From CAVVSD01 sp963757125 (lineage in GTDB: Bacteria; Actinomycetota; Thermoleophilia; Solirubrobacterales; Solirubrobacteraceae): 64,000 nucleotides of DNA. The number at the start of each line of letters is the position of its first letter. Within the stretch, counting starts at the first letter, position 1. The stretch is from assembly GCA_963757125.1 (NCBI GenBank), contig CAVWQP010000009.1:496001-560000 (forward strand), given 5' to 3'. Positions 44,817 through 56,100 of the stretch are shown piece after piece. The notes below the pieces were generated by a model, which was not told the DNA's origin, ran no database searches, and saw nothing but the letters and a program-made list of their open reading frames with translations. The position numbers and the translations under genes were made by a program.

Positions 44817-45466
44817 CGTGCGCCTCCGTGCTGGTGGCCGAACAGGCCGGTGGAGAGCTCTGCCGCCGACGCCTTGCGCCCGCTGGAGCGTCCGAGGTCG
44901 AAGACGAGCGGCTTGGACGTCGGCTTCTCGCGGAACTGGAGGTAGAGCTTCTTGCCGTCGCGCGGCACGAGGAAGGCGATGCGCGCGTCCAGCGCGGCGT
45001 CGGGCTGCAGCTTGCCCGGCCTGGCGCTCGAGGAGATCGCCCTGCGTCCCTTGGCGACGGTGGCGGTGGCCGGCCTGGACGCGGTCACGAGGTGGAACTG
45101 GGCCGGCGACCAGCGCGACGGGTCGCGCAGCAGGTTGCGCATCGTCACCGACACCTGGACCTGGACCTTGTCGGGCGGCACGTAGCCGGAGATCCCGTGG
45201 GTCATGCCTGCGAGGTCCTTCGCGGTCAGGCCCTTCAGGCGCTCAGCGGACTCCACCGCGAGGACGCCGAAGCTCGTGCGGGCGGTCTCGCCGACCGTGA
45301 ACGGCCCGCTGACCGTCGGCGGGGGCGTCTCGACGGGCACGCCGCGCGCCACGATGCCGGCGGCGATCACGGCACCGGCGAGCGTCATCGCGAACACTGC
45401 GCCGACGAGGACTGCGAGGCGGGTGCGCGCGAGGACCGGCGGCGCGGCGGACGGGAGCGCTGTCAT
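44813..45466 (-). CDS. membrane-anchored DUF4352-like protein
   Basis: 217 aa. One N-terminal helix (LAVLVGAVFAMTLAGAVIAAGIVARG), then an extracellular beta-sandwich: TARTSFGVLAVESAERLKGLT, KVQVQVSVTMRNLLRDPSRWSPAQFHLVT and PDAALDARIAFLVPRDGKKLYLQFR, similar to DUF4352/telokin-like domains. The C-terminus GLFGHQHGGAR offers His residues for metal. It is the leading gene before the giant oxidase, and the shared-palindrome promoter lies 19-75 bp upstream. Probably an assembly or ligand-delivery partner (inference). Confidence 0.78.
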   Translation of the reverse strand: MTALPSAAPPVLARTRLAVLVGAVFAMTLAGAVIAAGIVARGVPVETPPPTVSGPFTVGETARTSFGVLAVESAERLKGLTAKDLAGMTHGISGYVPPDKVQVQVSVTMRNLLRDPSRWSPAQFHLVTASRPATATVAKGRRAISSSARPGKLQPDAALDARIAFLVPRDGKKLYLQFREKPTSKPLVFDLGRSSGRKASAAELSTGLFGHQHGGAR

Positions 45467-45484
45467 GCATGACAGGCTCCCGAC

Positions 45485-45540
45485 GTGAGGCCCGTCACAG
45501 AAGGAGCGTTCTCGCGCACATCGGGTGCGAGAACTCGCAC
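45485..45540 (-). promoter_or_regulatory. promoter element of the giant-oxidase operon (copy 1 of shared palindrome)
   Basis: Read on the minus strand: GTGCGAGTTCTCGCAC (45540-45525, perfect arms of 7 around TT), 5 bp, GTGCGCGAGAAC (45519-45508), then GTGACG-GG-CCTCAC (45498-45485). The last block ends 19 bp before the start codon at 45466. The same order and nearly the same spacing occur at 48044-48097, and the first two blocks recur at 57200-57235. Confidence 0.85.
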
Positions 45541-45552
45541 ATCTCGCCGTGG

Positions 45553-45984
45553 TCAGCCGCGTCCGGCGACGCGCGCGACGTACCTGGCGACGCGGCGGGC
45601 GGCGGCGCCCTGCAGCAGATCCGGCTGCATCACGCCGTCCAGCGACCCCGTGCGCAGCATGCGGCGGACGTCGGCCGCCGACGGCCGCACGGCGTCCAGG
45701 TCGGGCCCGAACTGGCCTGCGGTGCCGGCGTCGGCCAGCGTGTGGCAGCCGCCGCACGTCTCGGCGAACAGCTCGCGCGACGTCGCGGGCGCGGCGACCG
45801 GCTCCTCCTGCGGCTCGGCGGCGGCCTGCGGCGCGGGCTGCGCAGTCGTCTGCGGAGCGGGCGGCGCGGGGTCGTCCTCGCGCAGCACGGTGAGCGCGAC
45901 GCCGAACGTCGCCGCCACGAGGGCGGCGAGCAGGAGCGGTACGACGATCGTGAGCGGCCGCACGCGCATCGCTGCGGCCCTCAT
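45553..45984 (-). CDS. membrane-anchored mono-haem cytochrome c
   Basis: 143 aa. N-terminal anchor (RPLTIVVPLLLAALVAATFGVALTVL), a Pro/Ala/Gln linker, then a short class I cytochrome c domain with CGGCH in ELFAETCGGCHTLADAG and a candidate axial Met in LDGVMQPDLLQG. The layout (anchor, linker, CGGCH) matches the cytochrome part of the fusion at 27893. It follows the propeller gene by 20 bp in the same operon. ATG at 45984; an alternative at 45969 would lose five residues. Electron carrier between the membrane and the extracellular oxidases is the likely role. Confidence 0.88.
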   Translation of the reverse strand: MRAAAMRVRPLTIVVPLLLAALVAATFGVALTVLREDDPAPPAPQTTAQPAPQAAAEPQEEPVAAPATSRELFAETCGGCHTLADAGTAGQFGPDLDAVRPSAADVRRMLRTGSLDGVMQPDLLQGAAARRVARYVARVAGRG

Positions 45985-46004
45985 CGACCGATCGGCGGCG
46001 GTCC

Positions 46005-48024
46005 TCAAGCGCCCGGGCGCACGCGCAAGGGACCCGTCCAGACGGTGGTGAGCTCCGACCGTCGCGGGCCCATCGCCACCGTCAGGCGGTAGCGACCGGC
46101 GTGCAGTCGCCGGGCCTGCCGCCGGTTGAGCGGCCACATCATGCGGACGCGCTCGCCGGGGCTGACGCGGAGACCCGTGCTGGCGAGCACGCGGACCTGC
46201 GCGCCGCCCTCGAAGTCGCGCAGCGTGAGGCGTGCGAACCGCGCGCCGGGCGTCGCGTCGAAGAGGACGTTGACGACGGGACGTGGGCCAGGAGCGAGCC
46301 GCACGCCGGCGGTGCGCACGACGCGGATCGTGGTGCGCCGCGCATGCCCGCTGCGTGCCCGGGTGGTGGGCACCGTCCGGGGGGCCGCGGGGATCGGCGC
46401 GGCGGACAGCGCCGCCGGGGCTACAGCGGTGGCCGGGGGGGTGGGCGCGGCCGGCGGGGCGGGCGCGGCGGCGACGACGAAGCGCCGGACGGCGGCTGGG
46501 TCGGACGGCGAGCTGGCGTTGCCGGCGAGATCGATGCCCTCGACGCGCACCTCGTGGGCGCCGAGGCGCACGGGCGACATCGACCAGCCCGAGCTGCACG
46601 GCTCGGGAGCGGCGCCGTCGAGGCTGCAGGTGAACGCGACACCGTGCTCGCCGGCCGAGAACTCGACCGCGATCGGCACGCCGGGGCGGTGCTCGCCGTC
46701 GAGGCGGGAGTCGATGCTGACCGACGGCGCCGTCAGGTCGACGATGAAGGTCCGGCGCAGCGAGCGTCCGGGCGTCGACCCCGGCGCCGCGTCGATCGCG
46801 TGGACGTCGAAGGCGTGGACGCCCTCCGTCAGCGCGTCGTAGGAGACCGTGCCGGCGCCCGTCCCCGGGCAGGCCGCGTAGGCGGCGCCGTCGAGGCGGC
46901 ACTCGAAGAGCGCGCCCGCCCTCGACGTGTAGGCGAAGGTCGCACGCGTGTGGTTGCTCGTGACCGGCGGGCCGGCGGTGATCGCGGGCGCCGGCCGGTC
47001 GAGCGTCTGCAGGCCGACGCGCCAGATCCGCCCCATCCCGGTGCTGTCGACGACGAGGGCGCCCGCGCCGGGATCGTCGGCGACGAGCAGGTCGCCGTCG
47101 GCCTCGACGCCCATGGCGGAGACGGACGTGAATCCGGTCTCGTAGGTCTCGACGCGGCCGGAGTCGACGTCGAGCACATCGACGTGGTCGACCAGGTCGC
47201 CGGTCGCCGTCCCCATGTACACGCGGCCGCGGACCGGGTCGGTCGCGACGGCGTGCGAGAGGCCCCCGTCGAGCCCGCGGACGGCGACGGCGGTGCCGCC
47301 CGTGTCGAGCGACAGCCGGCTGACGCCGTTCGTCGCGACGACCGGCGGCGGGAAGGTGGGACTCGTCGTCGGGCTCGATGTCCTCGGCGATGTAGAGGTC
47401 GCCGTCGAGGACGGCCAGGGACGATGCGCCGGCGCCTCGCGCATGACCGGCGACGGCCGGTGCAGCGGCGGCGCCCTGCGGGTCGGCGATCCGCAGGACC
47501 GCCGTCGAGCCCTTCGTCGTCAGGTACACCTCGTTGGCGTGCTTGCCGTCGATGCCGATCGGGCCGGTCGGCGCGAGCGCGAGGCCGGTCGCGCGGTCCT
47601 CGCCCAGGTGGGCGATGCGCACGGCGGCGTCGATCGTGGCCGTCGTCGGGTTCCAGTGCATCCGCCACACGCCGCCGGCGTTCGAGCCGCCGTCGGCGAC
47701 GAAGAAGCTCGAGCTCGTCCGATCGAACGCCATGCCCAGCGGCTCCTTGGGGCCCTGGCGCAGCTCGTCACCGCAGTAGGTGCCCTCGATCGGGCGCGGC
47801 GTCGCGCCCGGGGAGATCCGGCACACGCCCATCTCGGGCGACGTGGTCCAGAGCGCGTCGTCCGGCGAGCGCACGACCGCGCCGGGCTCGGTGAGCCCCG
47901 ACTGCGCCGGCACCACGGAGACGGGGGCGCCGGACGCATGCGTCACGAACGCGGCGACGACCGTCGCGCTGACGGCGACGGCGCGGCGGAGGACACGCGC
48001 CGGGACGAGGGGCTGTTGCGCCAT
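46005..48024 (-). CDS. secreted beta-propeller protein with Ig-like repeats, frame change near 47380
   Basis: About 673 aa. Signal peptide MAQQPLVPARVLRRAVAVSATVVAAFVTHASG. The propeller has RSPDDALWTTSPEMGVCRI, GMAFDRTSSSFFVADGGSNAGGVWR and NEVYLTTKGSTAVLRI. After a frame change near 47380 it has RVYMGTATGDLVDHVDVLD and GMGRIWRVGLQ. Two Ig-like repeats follow with the FECRLDGAAYAACPG and FTCSLDGAAPEPCSSG pattern, then a C-terminal beta domain ending QARRLHAGRYRLTVAMG. The propeller shares MGVCRI/CRV and GR(I/M)(W/F)RVGL with the tandem protein at 53120. A GTG at 48057 is an alternative start. Confidence 0.83.
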
Positions 48025-48043
48025 GGTCCAAGGCTGCTGGACC

Positions 48044-48097
48044 GTGACGTGCGTCACATGAGCAGTTCTCGCGCACCAGCGGTGCGAGAACTCGCAC
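48044..48097 (-). promoter_or_regulatory. promoter element of the propeller-cytochrome operon (copy 2 of shared palindrome)
   Basis: Minus strand: GTGCGAGTTCTCGCAC (48097-48082), 5 bp, GTGCGCGAGAAC (48076-48065), then the palindrome GTGACG-CA-CGTCAC (48057-48044). The last block ends 20 bp before the ATG at 48024. Architecture is the same as copy 1. Confidence 0.85.
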
Positions 48098-48105
48098 CGT
48101 TGCCG

Positions 48106-49036
48106 CTACAGCGACTCGAGGTACGCGACGAGATCGTCGATCTCGGGGTCGGTGAGTCCGAGGGGCGCGATGACCGACTGCTCGTTGTAGAACCGCACGA
48201 CGTCGCGCAGCGTCGCCAGCGAGCCGTTGTGCATGTAGGGCGCCGTCGATGCGACGTCGCGCAGCTGGGCGGTGTTGAAGGCGTGCAGGAGCGTGCCGCT
48301 GGTCGCGGCGCCGGGGTCGTCGTCGCCGGCCGCCTGCGGCACGCGCAGGTCGTGCAGGGCGCCGTCGGTGAACGTCGGGCCGATGTGGCACCCCGGAGCA
48401 GCCGCCCTTGCCGACGAACAGGGCCTCGCCGCGCAGCGCCGATGCCGACATCCGCCCCTGGTCGAACGTCGTCTCCGGCGGTCGCAGCGTCCGCATGTAC
48501 GCGGCCAGCGCGCGCGCCTGCTCCCCGGTCTTGGCCTCGGGCTGGCTCGTGCCGTCACGGAAGTGCGACACGATCGTGCTCACCGCGAACGCGGTCAGGT
48601 CAGGCTCGTGCCCGGTCCAGCCGTACGGCGCCGTGTCGGCGATGTTCCACAGCGACGGCGGCTCGCGGGGTCCCTTGAAGTCGCCCGTCTCCTGCGGGTG
48701 GACGATCACGCCGACGTCCGAGTTCGTGCCGCCGCCCTCGGTGTGGCAGCCCTGGCAGGACTCCCCGGACTTGGCGACCTCGGTGGAGCGGAACAGCCCT
48801 CGTCCCTGCGCCACGAGCGCCGCCTCCGACGTGTCGGCCGTCGCGGTCTGGCCCGCCTCGAGGATCCGTGCGAGCCGCGAGGCCGAGATCCGGCCGACCT
48901 CGCCGTGGGGATCGGTGGACGCCGACTGCGCGCCGGTCGGCTCGTCGCGCCGGGCGAGCAGGTACACACCGACGCCCGCGACCGCCACGAGGGCCAGCAA
49001 CCCGACGCCCTGCACCAGCCGCCGTGCTCTCATCAT
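48106..49036 (-). CDS. MauG/cytochrome c peroxidase-like dihaem protein, frame change near 48393
   Basis: About 310 aa. N-terminal anchor (VQGVGLLALVAVAGVGVYLLA). First haem motif CQGCH in GESCQGCHTEGGG. Second haem motif CSGCH, restored when the frame change near 48393 is corrected, followed by IGPTFTDGALHDLRVP. TAPYMHNGSLATLRDVVRFYNE is the family's hallmark region (H and Leu/Arg near haem). MauG and bacterial peroxidases reduce peroxide or oxidise partner proteins with high-valent haem. It is the last gene of the operon starting at 57139; the HExxH protein gene ends 6 bp upstream. Confidence 0.88.
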
Positions 49037-49042
49037 CCCCGC

Positions 49043-49591
49043 TCAGGCTCGGGTTCTCGCGTCGCGCGGGAGCATCCCACAGGGGTCAGCGGGCTGCGCA
49101 GCCAGACGGGACCGGAACTCCGGGCTCGCGGCATGGCAGAGGGCGAAGGTCTCGGCGAAGTCCCCGGCGCCGACCGCGTAGTCGGCGCTCTCGGCGGACG
49201 GCCACCACGCTGCGCCCGGCACGCCCCTGCGCCGCAGGTAGGCCGCGCGGTCCGCCTTCGTCATGTGGGCGAGGTCATAGGCGTGGCCGAGCTCGTGCGC
49301 GAGGTCGTGCGCGATGCGGTGGGTCGCGTCGTGCGGGTCGACGAAGAGCGTGATGGTCCGCGCGCGCGGGTCGACCCTGCCGCGCATGTCGCGTCGCGCG
49401 GGGGCGAGCACGAGCCGGTAGCCGAAGCGCCGCGGGTCGTCGACGAGCGCGACCGCGCGGTCGGCCGCCGCGCGGAGCTGGGCGGCGGATGCGGTGGGCG
49501 CCGCCGGCGGGTGGGAAGCGGGCCGGGCGGCGATCCACCCGACGCAGGCGGCGGCCAGGAAGGTCCCGGCCAAGGCGGCGATGCGTGTCAT
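49043..49591 (-). CDS. membrane-anchored HExxH protein (putative metallopeptidase)
   Basis: 182 aa. A short N-terminal hydrophobic segment (IAALAGTFLAAACVGWIAA, possibly a lipoprotein signal at the Cys) is followed by a zincin motif HELGHAYDLAH within RIAHDLAHELGHAYDLAHM. RGRVDPRARTITLFVDP precedes it. The later YAVGAGDFAETFALCHAASPEF contains a Glu and Cys that resemble the third-ligand helix of small zincins. It may process secreted partners or be an inactive metal-binding homologue. It overlaps the Vgb-like gene by 4 bp. Confidence 0.78.
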   Translation of the reverse strand: MTRIAALAGTFLAAACVGWIAARPASHPPAAPTASAAQLRAAADRAVALVDDPRRFGYRLVLAPARRDMRGRVDPRARTITLFVDPHDATHRIAHDLAHELGHAYDLAHMTKADRAAYLRRRGVPGAAWWPSAESADYAVGAGDFAETFALCHAASPEFRSRLAAQPADPCGMLPRDARTRA

Positions 49592-52500
49592 CGTGCGGCT
49601 CCGCGACCGAGCGTGAGGGTGATGGATCCGAGTCGCCCGCGCGTGAGCGCGGCGCGCAGCGCGACCGGCTCGCCGCTCGCCAGGTGGAGCGTCGCCCGGA
49701 GGGTGCCGCGGGCGGTGACCGTCGCGCCCGGCAGCGTGCGCAGCGCCGCGGCGCGCGATGCCCCGACGCGCAGGCCGCCCTTCGCGCTGCGCCAGTCCGG
49801 CGTGAGCAGCCGCACGGCGACCACGCGCCCGCCGCGCACGTCGAGCTTGAGCGCGCGCCCGTAGCTCCAGGTCCCGCGGACGCGCGTGTCGGGCCGCCCG
49901 AGACAGGCGAGCGTCTGCGCCTCGGTGCTCCCGAGGATCGTCGGCCGGCCGTCGCGCGTGAGCCAGACGCGGCCGGGGCAGGCCGCGGCGGGCGGGGCGA
50001 CCGGCGCGGCGCCGGGCGGCGTCGGCGTCGACGGCGCGGGCTCGCTCGGAGCCGTGCGGGCCGGTGCGATCACGGGCTCGACGGTCCGGTAGAGCGCGGC
50101 CGGCGTGCCCATGGTCCACGTGACCGCCGATCCCGTTGCGCCCGAGAAGGAGCCGTCGACGGGGTCGATCGTCGCGTCGCCCGCGCCCGTCGAGCCCCAC
50201 CTTGCCGGCGAGCGGCTCGCCCGCCTGCAGGGCGTGGCCCGTGATGCGGCCGGTCGCGTCGGCCCGTGCGGTGAGCGTCGCGACCGTGAGCTGCAGCGGC
50301 GGGTTGGGCTGTGCGCCGCGCGGCGCGAGGGTGACCACGTCGCCGGCGCGGAGCGCCACGCTCGTCCGGAAGGCTCCGGCGGTCACCGGCACGGCGTCCA
50401 CCCGGGCGACGACGTCGCCCCCGCGGCGGACGGTGACCCCGATCGACGTCGTCTCCTGCAGCCCGGTGCCGGACAGGCGGCCCTCGGACGGGGAGGCCTC
50501 GATCACCGGGGGCGCGGCCGGGCCGGGGAGGCCGGCGGTGACGCCCGCGACCCGGGTCAGCAGGTTCGCGCCGAGCTCGACGAAGAAGAGATCGCCGTTG
50601 GGCGAGGCGAGCGGCGAGTCGGTGAGGCTCCGCCGTGCGGCGGGCCGGAAGGATCGGCCGGGCGCCCAGTCGGCGCGGGCGCCGCCGGCGTTCACGGTGC
50701 CGATCTGGTCGCCGTACTCGTCGCTCCAGATGATCGTGTTCGAGCGATCGACGACGAGGTCGGCGGGCACGGCCTCGCCGCCGAACTCGTTCACGGGGAC
50801 GGTGATCTCGGTCATGCCCTGCGTCGTGCCCGGGACCGCGCGGTCCGGGTCGAGCGCGCCGACCTTGCCGGTGGCGGACTCCGTGAACCAGATGAGGCCG
50901 TTGCGGTCGAGGGCGACCGAGTGCGGCACCGACGTGACGATCGCGACGCGGCTGAGCTCGGGCTCGAGCGTCTCGACGCCGCTCGGGATGTCGTAGTGGC
51001 GCAGCCGGATGCCGGCGGAGCCGTACGGGTTCGTGATGCCGGGCGTGAGCCTGCCGATCCGGTTCGTGATCTCCTCGGTGAACCAGACGTCGCCGGCCGC
51101 GTCCAGCGCGATGCCCGCCGGCGCGCCGCACCCGCAGGACATGTCAGCGCGGTCGAGCAGCGTGCCGTCGGCGGCGACGTGCAGGACGCCGACCTTGTCC
51201 GCCGCGGCCTCGGTGAACCACACCGCGGTCCCGCCCTGGCCGTCGGAGGAGACGTCCATCTGCAGCGGCTCGCGGCTCGGGACGACGTCGCGCGGGTCGG
51301 CCGGGAACGGGACGGCGCACTCGTGGACGCCGCACGCGTTCAGCGGGTAGACGCGGATCCCGTCGCCGGTGCCGTCCCGCGTCCGGGCGGGATCGATGCG
51401 GCCGATCGCGTTGCCGCCGGCCAGCGTCATCCAGACGATGCCCCGGTGGTCGACGGCGATGTCCCCGGGCGCGAGCAGCGGCGCGGTCGAGGTGGTGGTG
51501 TGCGCGCCGCCCGGGATGAGGTAGCGCTCGCGGGTCGACGCGGAGAGGTCGGCGGACGGGGTGATGCGGACGACCTCGTCGATGCCCGAGAGCGTCGTCC
51601 AGAGGCGGCCCTGGGCATCGAGGGCGGCGTGCACCGGCTGCGCGCCGGGCACGTCGCCCACGGCGATGCTCTCGGTCCTGGGGCCGCGGTCGAGCTGCAG
51701 CACGGTGCCCGCCTGCGAGCCGCTCGCCGGATCGCCGAGCCAGACCGCGAACGCGTCGTCGCGCGGGCGCAGGGTGACGATGCGGGCGCCGCCCGCCGGG
51801 ATCGCGGTGTCCTCCCCGGTCGCGAGGCGCGCCCAGTCGAACGTGCCCCAGGCCAGCGGGCCGAGATCGCGGCGCGACGTGTGCAGGGAGGTCGCCTCGA
51901 TCCGGCGCGCGAAGCCGTCGCGGTTGACGACCTGCACCCGCAGCGAGCCGCCGGCGGCGAGCCGCATCGATCCGCGCGACACGTAGGTCTCGGAGTTCTG
52001 CAGGACGACGGTGACGTCGGCGGAGGCATCGCGTGGCACGCCGGCGGGGATGGCCCCGCGGGCCCGCATCGTGGAGACGAGGGGCGCGAGCTGGGTCCCG
52101 GCGGCGTGGGCGGCGGCGAGGTCCGCGGTGTCGAGTGCGTCAAGCGCATCCCAGATCTGACGCTCCGGGGCGGCGGCGGCGATGCGGCCGATCGCGGTCC
52201 TGCGCTCGGCGTCGGTCGGGGTCGTGCCGGTGAAGCCGAAGGCGGTGGTGGCAGCGGCGAGGCGATCGTCCGTCGCGGGCGCCAGCGAGGCGGTCGCGCC
52301 GGTGCGCGCCCCGGACTCGAGGATCGCGGTGACGGCCTTCGCGGGCGGCATCCGGACGACGACCTCCTGCACGCCGGTGAGCGTGCGCTCCTCGGCGCCC
52401 GCCGCGGGCATCCCGCGGGCGTCGGTGAAGCGGCTGGCCACGGAGGTCCCGGTCCGCAGGCCGTGGACGCCGAGCGGCTGGTCGACCGACTGCACGCCGC

Positions 52501-53123
52501 CGATCGGCACCTCGCCGTCGGCGAGCAGCGGCGCCGGCGCGAGATCGCCGCCGTACGTGCCCTCGAGCTCGGAGACGTGGTAGCGGATCGAGAACGGGCG
52601 CGACGGATCCTCGAAGCGCAGGAGCCAGGTGTCGGTGGCGACGTGGTCTCCGAAGCGGACCTCCGTGACGTCGACGGTGCCGCCCGCGGGCACGGTGCGG
52701 ACCCTGCGCGGGGCGTCCCAGTTCAGCAGCGGGATCCCGTCGTACGCGCGACCGGGGAGGGCGCGGCCCTCGAGGATGGCGATCGCCTCGTCGCGCGCCG
52801 CGGCGGCGGCCGACGCAGTCCCGGCGGTCCCGAGCGCGTCGAGCGCGCTCGCCAGGTCCTCCTGCGGGCCACGCGGGCTCCACAGCCGCGCCAGCGCGGC
52901 GGCCGGGTCGTCGCCCGGCGTGGCGGCCAGCGCGAGGCGACGGCAGGCGCCGGTGGCGGCGCCGGCGCAGCTGGGCGCGGACGTGAGCTGCGCCCCGGCC
53001 GCCGTGTTCGGCACCGGGACGCCCGCGGTGTCGGTGAGCGCCGCGCGAGCGGAGCCCCCGGTGGCGGCGATGGCGAGCGCCGCGAGGGCGGCGATCGTCG
53101 ACGCCGCCCTCGCTCTGAGTCAT
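49588..53123 (-). CDS. streptogramin lyase (Vgb)-like propeller protein, frame changes near 53118 and 50195
   Basis: About 1,178 aa. Reading upstream of the first GTG (53014) gives a signal peptide LRARAASTIAALAALAIAATGGSARA. It connects to the ATG at 53123 if one extra base in the first codons is removed, and that ATG overlaps the previous stop (ATGA). The middle has a beta-rich cupredoxin-like part (VVLQNSETYVSRGSMRLAAGGSLRVQVVNRD). A Vgb-type propeller follows: GIVWMTLAGGNAIGRIDPAR, VWFTEAAADKVGVL, VWFTEEITNRIGRLTPG and LIWFTESATGKVGALDPD. After a frame change near 50195 comes a C-terminal domain RPTILGSTEAQTLACLGRPDTRVRG to 49588. Lyase activity on streptogramin is not implied; this propeller is widely reused. 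Confidence 0.82.
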
Positions 53124-56100
53124 CGGCGGACCTGGAAGATCCGCGTGGCCGGCGCTCCGTAGCGCTTGTGGGTCCGGGCGGTGACCTCGAGGACGTAGCG
53201 CCCGGGGCGCAGCCGGCGGATCGCCTTGCTGCGCAGCGACACGTTCATCGCGCGACCGCCCTGGCGGACGGGACGGAACTCGGTCGCGAGGGCGCGCCGG
53301 GCGCCCGCCGCTCTGGCGACGAGGATGCGCGCCCGGATGCCCCGTGCGCCGGTCGGCGTGACCACGGTGAACTGGACGCCCGACGCGCGGACCTCGGCGA
53401 CCCCGACCTGCGCGCCGATGCCGCCGAGTCGCGGTGCCAGCAGCGACGGCTGGGGCGTGGCGGCGGCGATGATCCGGGGCTGCACGGTCCGGGGGAGGGA
53501 GGTCGCGCCGATCGGCGAGGTCACCGTGAACGTCCGGGTGACCAGCGCGCCGACGTTGCCGAGGTCGTCGGTCCCGACGACCTGGAAGCGGTGCACGCCG
53601 TCGGCGAGGCCGATGATCGTCACCGAGTCGGGGCAGGGGCCGAACGGATCGTCGTCGATCCGGCACGCCCACGTCCCGGGCTCGTCGGCGGTCAGGCGCA
53701 CCGCGACCGGGGCGCGCACGATCCCGCCCTCGAGGGGCTCGGCGACGGTGACGACCGGGCCGGTGGTGTCGACCGTGAACGTCCGCCGTGCGACGGGCGT
53801 GACGTCGCCGCCGAAGTCGCGCGCCCGGACGTCGAAGGTGTGCGTCCCGTCCGGGAGGCCCGCGTACGTCACGGGCGACGTGCAGACCTCGAACGGGCGG
53901 CCGTCGAGGCGGCAGGAGAACTGCACGCCCTCCGCCCCCGGGCCCGAGAACGCGAACCGGGCGGTGCGATCGGTGCTGCGTCCGGTGCGGGCCGCGTCGA
54001 TCTGCACCGCGTCGAGGTGGCCGGCGGTGCGGAAGGACACCGGGGCCGACGCCGGCGAGACGTTGCCGGCTCGGTCGACGGTCTCGATGCGCAGCGTGTG
54101 GTCGGCGACGCCCGTGAACGTGCGTGTCCGGCCCGGCTCGCAGGCCGTGAACGCCGTCTCGGCGTCGAAGCGGCAGCGGAACGTCGCGCGGTCCTCACCC
54201 GTGAAGGCGAACCACGGGGACGATCCGACGAGCGGGGCGGCCTCGGGGCTCGTGATGACGGGCTGGGCCGGGGCGACCGTGTCGACGGTGAAGGCGTGCG
54301 ACTCGGGGAGGCCGATCACGTCGCCGTCGCGCGAGCGGACGGCGAGGCGGTATGCGCCGTCCGGCAGCGGGGAGGCGGGCGTGAAGCGCCCGCCGGACGG
54401 GCATGCGGCCCACGCCGCGGTGATGCCGGGGCCGCGCAGGCTGCACTCCACGACGCCCTCGCCGCCGACGGTGAACGTCGGCGTCGCGGTGTTCGTGAAG
54501 GCGCGGTCGGTCGACTCGGTGCCGTCCGCGGCGAGCGGGCCGCGCAGGATGTGCGCCGCCGGCAGGCCGACGTGGAACAGGCGCCCGGTGCCGATCGGCT
54601 CCGCGGGATCGAGCAGCGCCGGGTCGTCGGCGACGTAGAGGACGCCGTCGGGGCGCAGGCCGAAGCCGCCGATCATCGAGTAGCCGGTCGCGTAGCCGCG
54701 CTGCGGCGCGCCGCCGGGGGTGGACGTCGTGAACCGGTCGACGGTGTCGATGCCCGCGTCCGCCGCCGTGGTCCCGTTCGCCGTGCCGACCCAGAGGTGG
54801 TCGCGCCCGAGGTCGGAGATGAGCGCGCTGACCGCGGCGCCTGCCGGCAGGGTGAAGCCCGACGGCTGCGAGGTGGGCGGCGCGACGGCGTTGGGGCGCA
54901 GGACGCCGATGCCCGCGTCCTCGCCGATCCAGACGGTGGTGCGATCCGTGTCGTCGAGGCCGGCGGCGACCGCGTTCGCGCGGCGCCCGTCGGCGGTGAT
55001 GCCGACGACCTGCACGACCGGGTCGGCGGCGGCCGGGCGAGCGATGCGCTGGACGGTGCCGGAGCGCTGGAAGACGACGTAGACGCTGCCGTCCGGACCC
55101 AGGCTCGATGCGACCGGGCGGGTGCGCGCGCCGATCGTGCTGATCGTGTCGCGGTACTCGAACAGCTGGGTGTCCGGGTTCCAGTCGACCCGCACGAGCT
55201 CGGAGCTCGCGGAGGCGCCGTCCGGGATGAGGACGACCTCGTCACCGCTGCCGTTGTGCGCCGGCGTCGGGTCGACGAACGTGGGCTGGCCGGCGGCGTC
55301 AGGTCCGGTGCCCGCCTCGGGCAGCAGGCCGCCGAGGCAGGTCCGCGGCCCGGCGGCACCGGGGGTCTGCGGGTGCTCGACGTGGCCGGGGCCCTCGTCG
55401 GTCACCGCGGTCACGCGGCAGAACCCCGCGTTGTGGTCGGCGATCCAGACCCGGCCGGCCGGGTCGACGATCGCGCCGGTGGAGAGGTGCAGGCCGGCGG
55501 CGTAGAGGGTGGAGCCGCGATGCGTGACCGGGCCGGGCCCCCAGGGGAACGGCATCTCGATCGCGAGCGCCGCGTCGACCGTGAACGCACGCGGGGCGGA
55601 CTCGGGGCTCTCGTTCCCGGCGCGGTCGGTGGCGCGGATGGTCAGCGTGTGCGAGCCGTTCTCGGTGAACGTGCGCGTGCGGCCGGGCGAGCAGGCGGTG
55701 AAGTCGGTCTCGTCGTCGAAGCGGCACGCGAACGACGCGCCCTCCTCGGCGTCGAAGGCGAACCAGGGGCGCAGCGGGGCGGCGGCGCCCTGCGCGGGGC
55801 GGTCGATGACCGGGATCGCGGGAGCGACGGTGTCGACGACGAAGCGGTGGGCCTCGGCGATGCCGGTGACCCCGGCCTGGACCGCGCGGGCCGACAGGGT
55901 GTAGGTCCCGTCGGCGAGATCTGCCTCGGGCGTGACGCTGCCGTCGGCCGGGCACGCGGTCCACGCGCCGCTGAGGCCGGGACCGCGCAGGAGGCACTGC
56001 AGCGTGCCGTCACCTGCGACGGTGAACGTCGGGGTGCGGTCGTTCGTCGCCGTGGCGCCGGTGACGTGCGCCGCCGGAAGCCCGACGCGGAACATGCGGC

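Noticed and set aside
45525..45540. The GTGCGAGTTCTCGCAC palindrome as an SOS (LexA) box.
   Set aside because: The actinobacterial LexA site has GAAC-N4-GTTC; this palindrome has no GTTC at that spacing and the genes are not repair genes.
49588..50112. A separate 174-aa gene starting MGTPAALYRTVEP.
   Set aside because: The frame before its ATG reads on smoothly from the Vgb-like protein (AGDATIDPVDGSFSGATGSAV), so it is the C-terminus of that protein after an indel near 50195.
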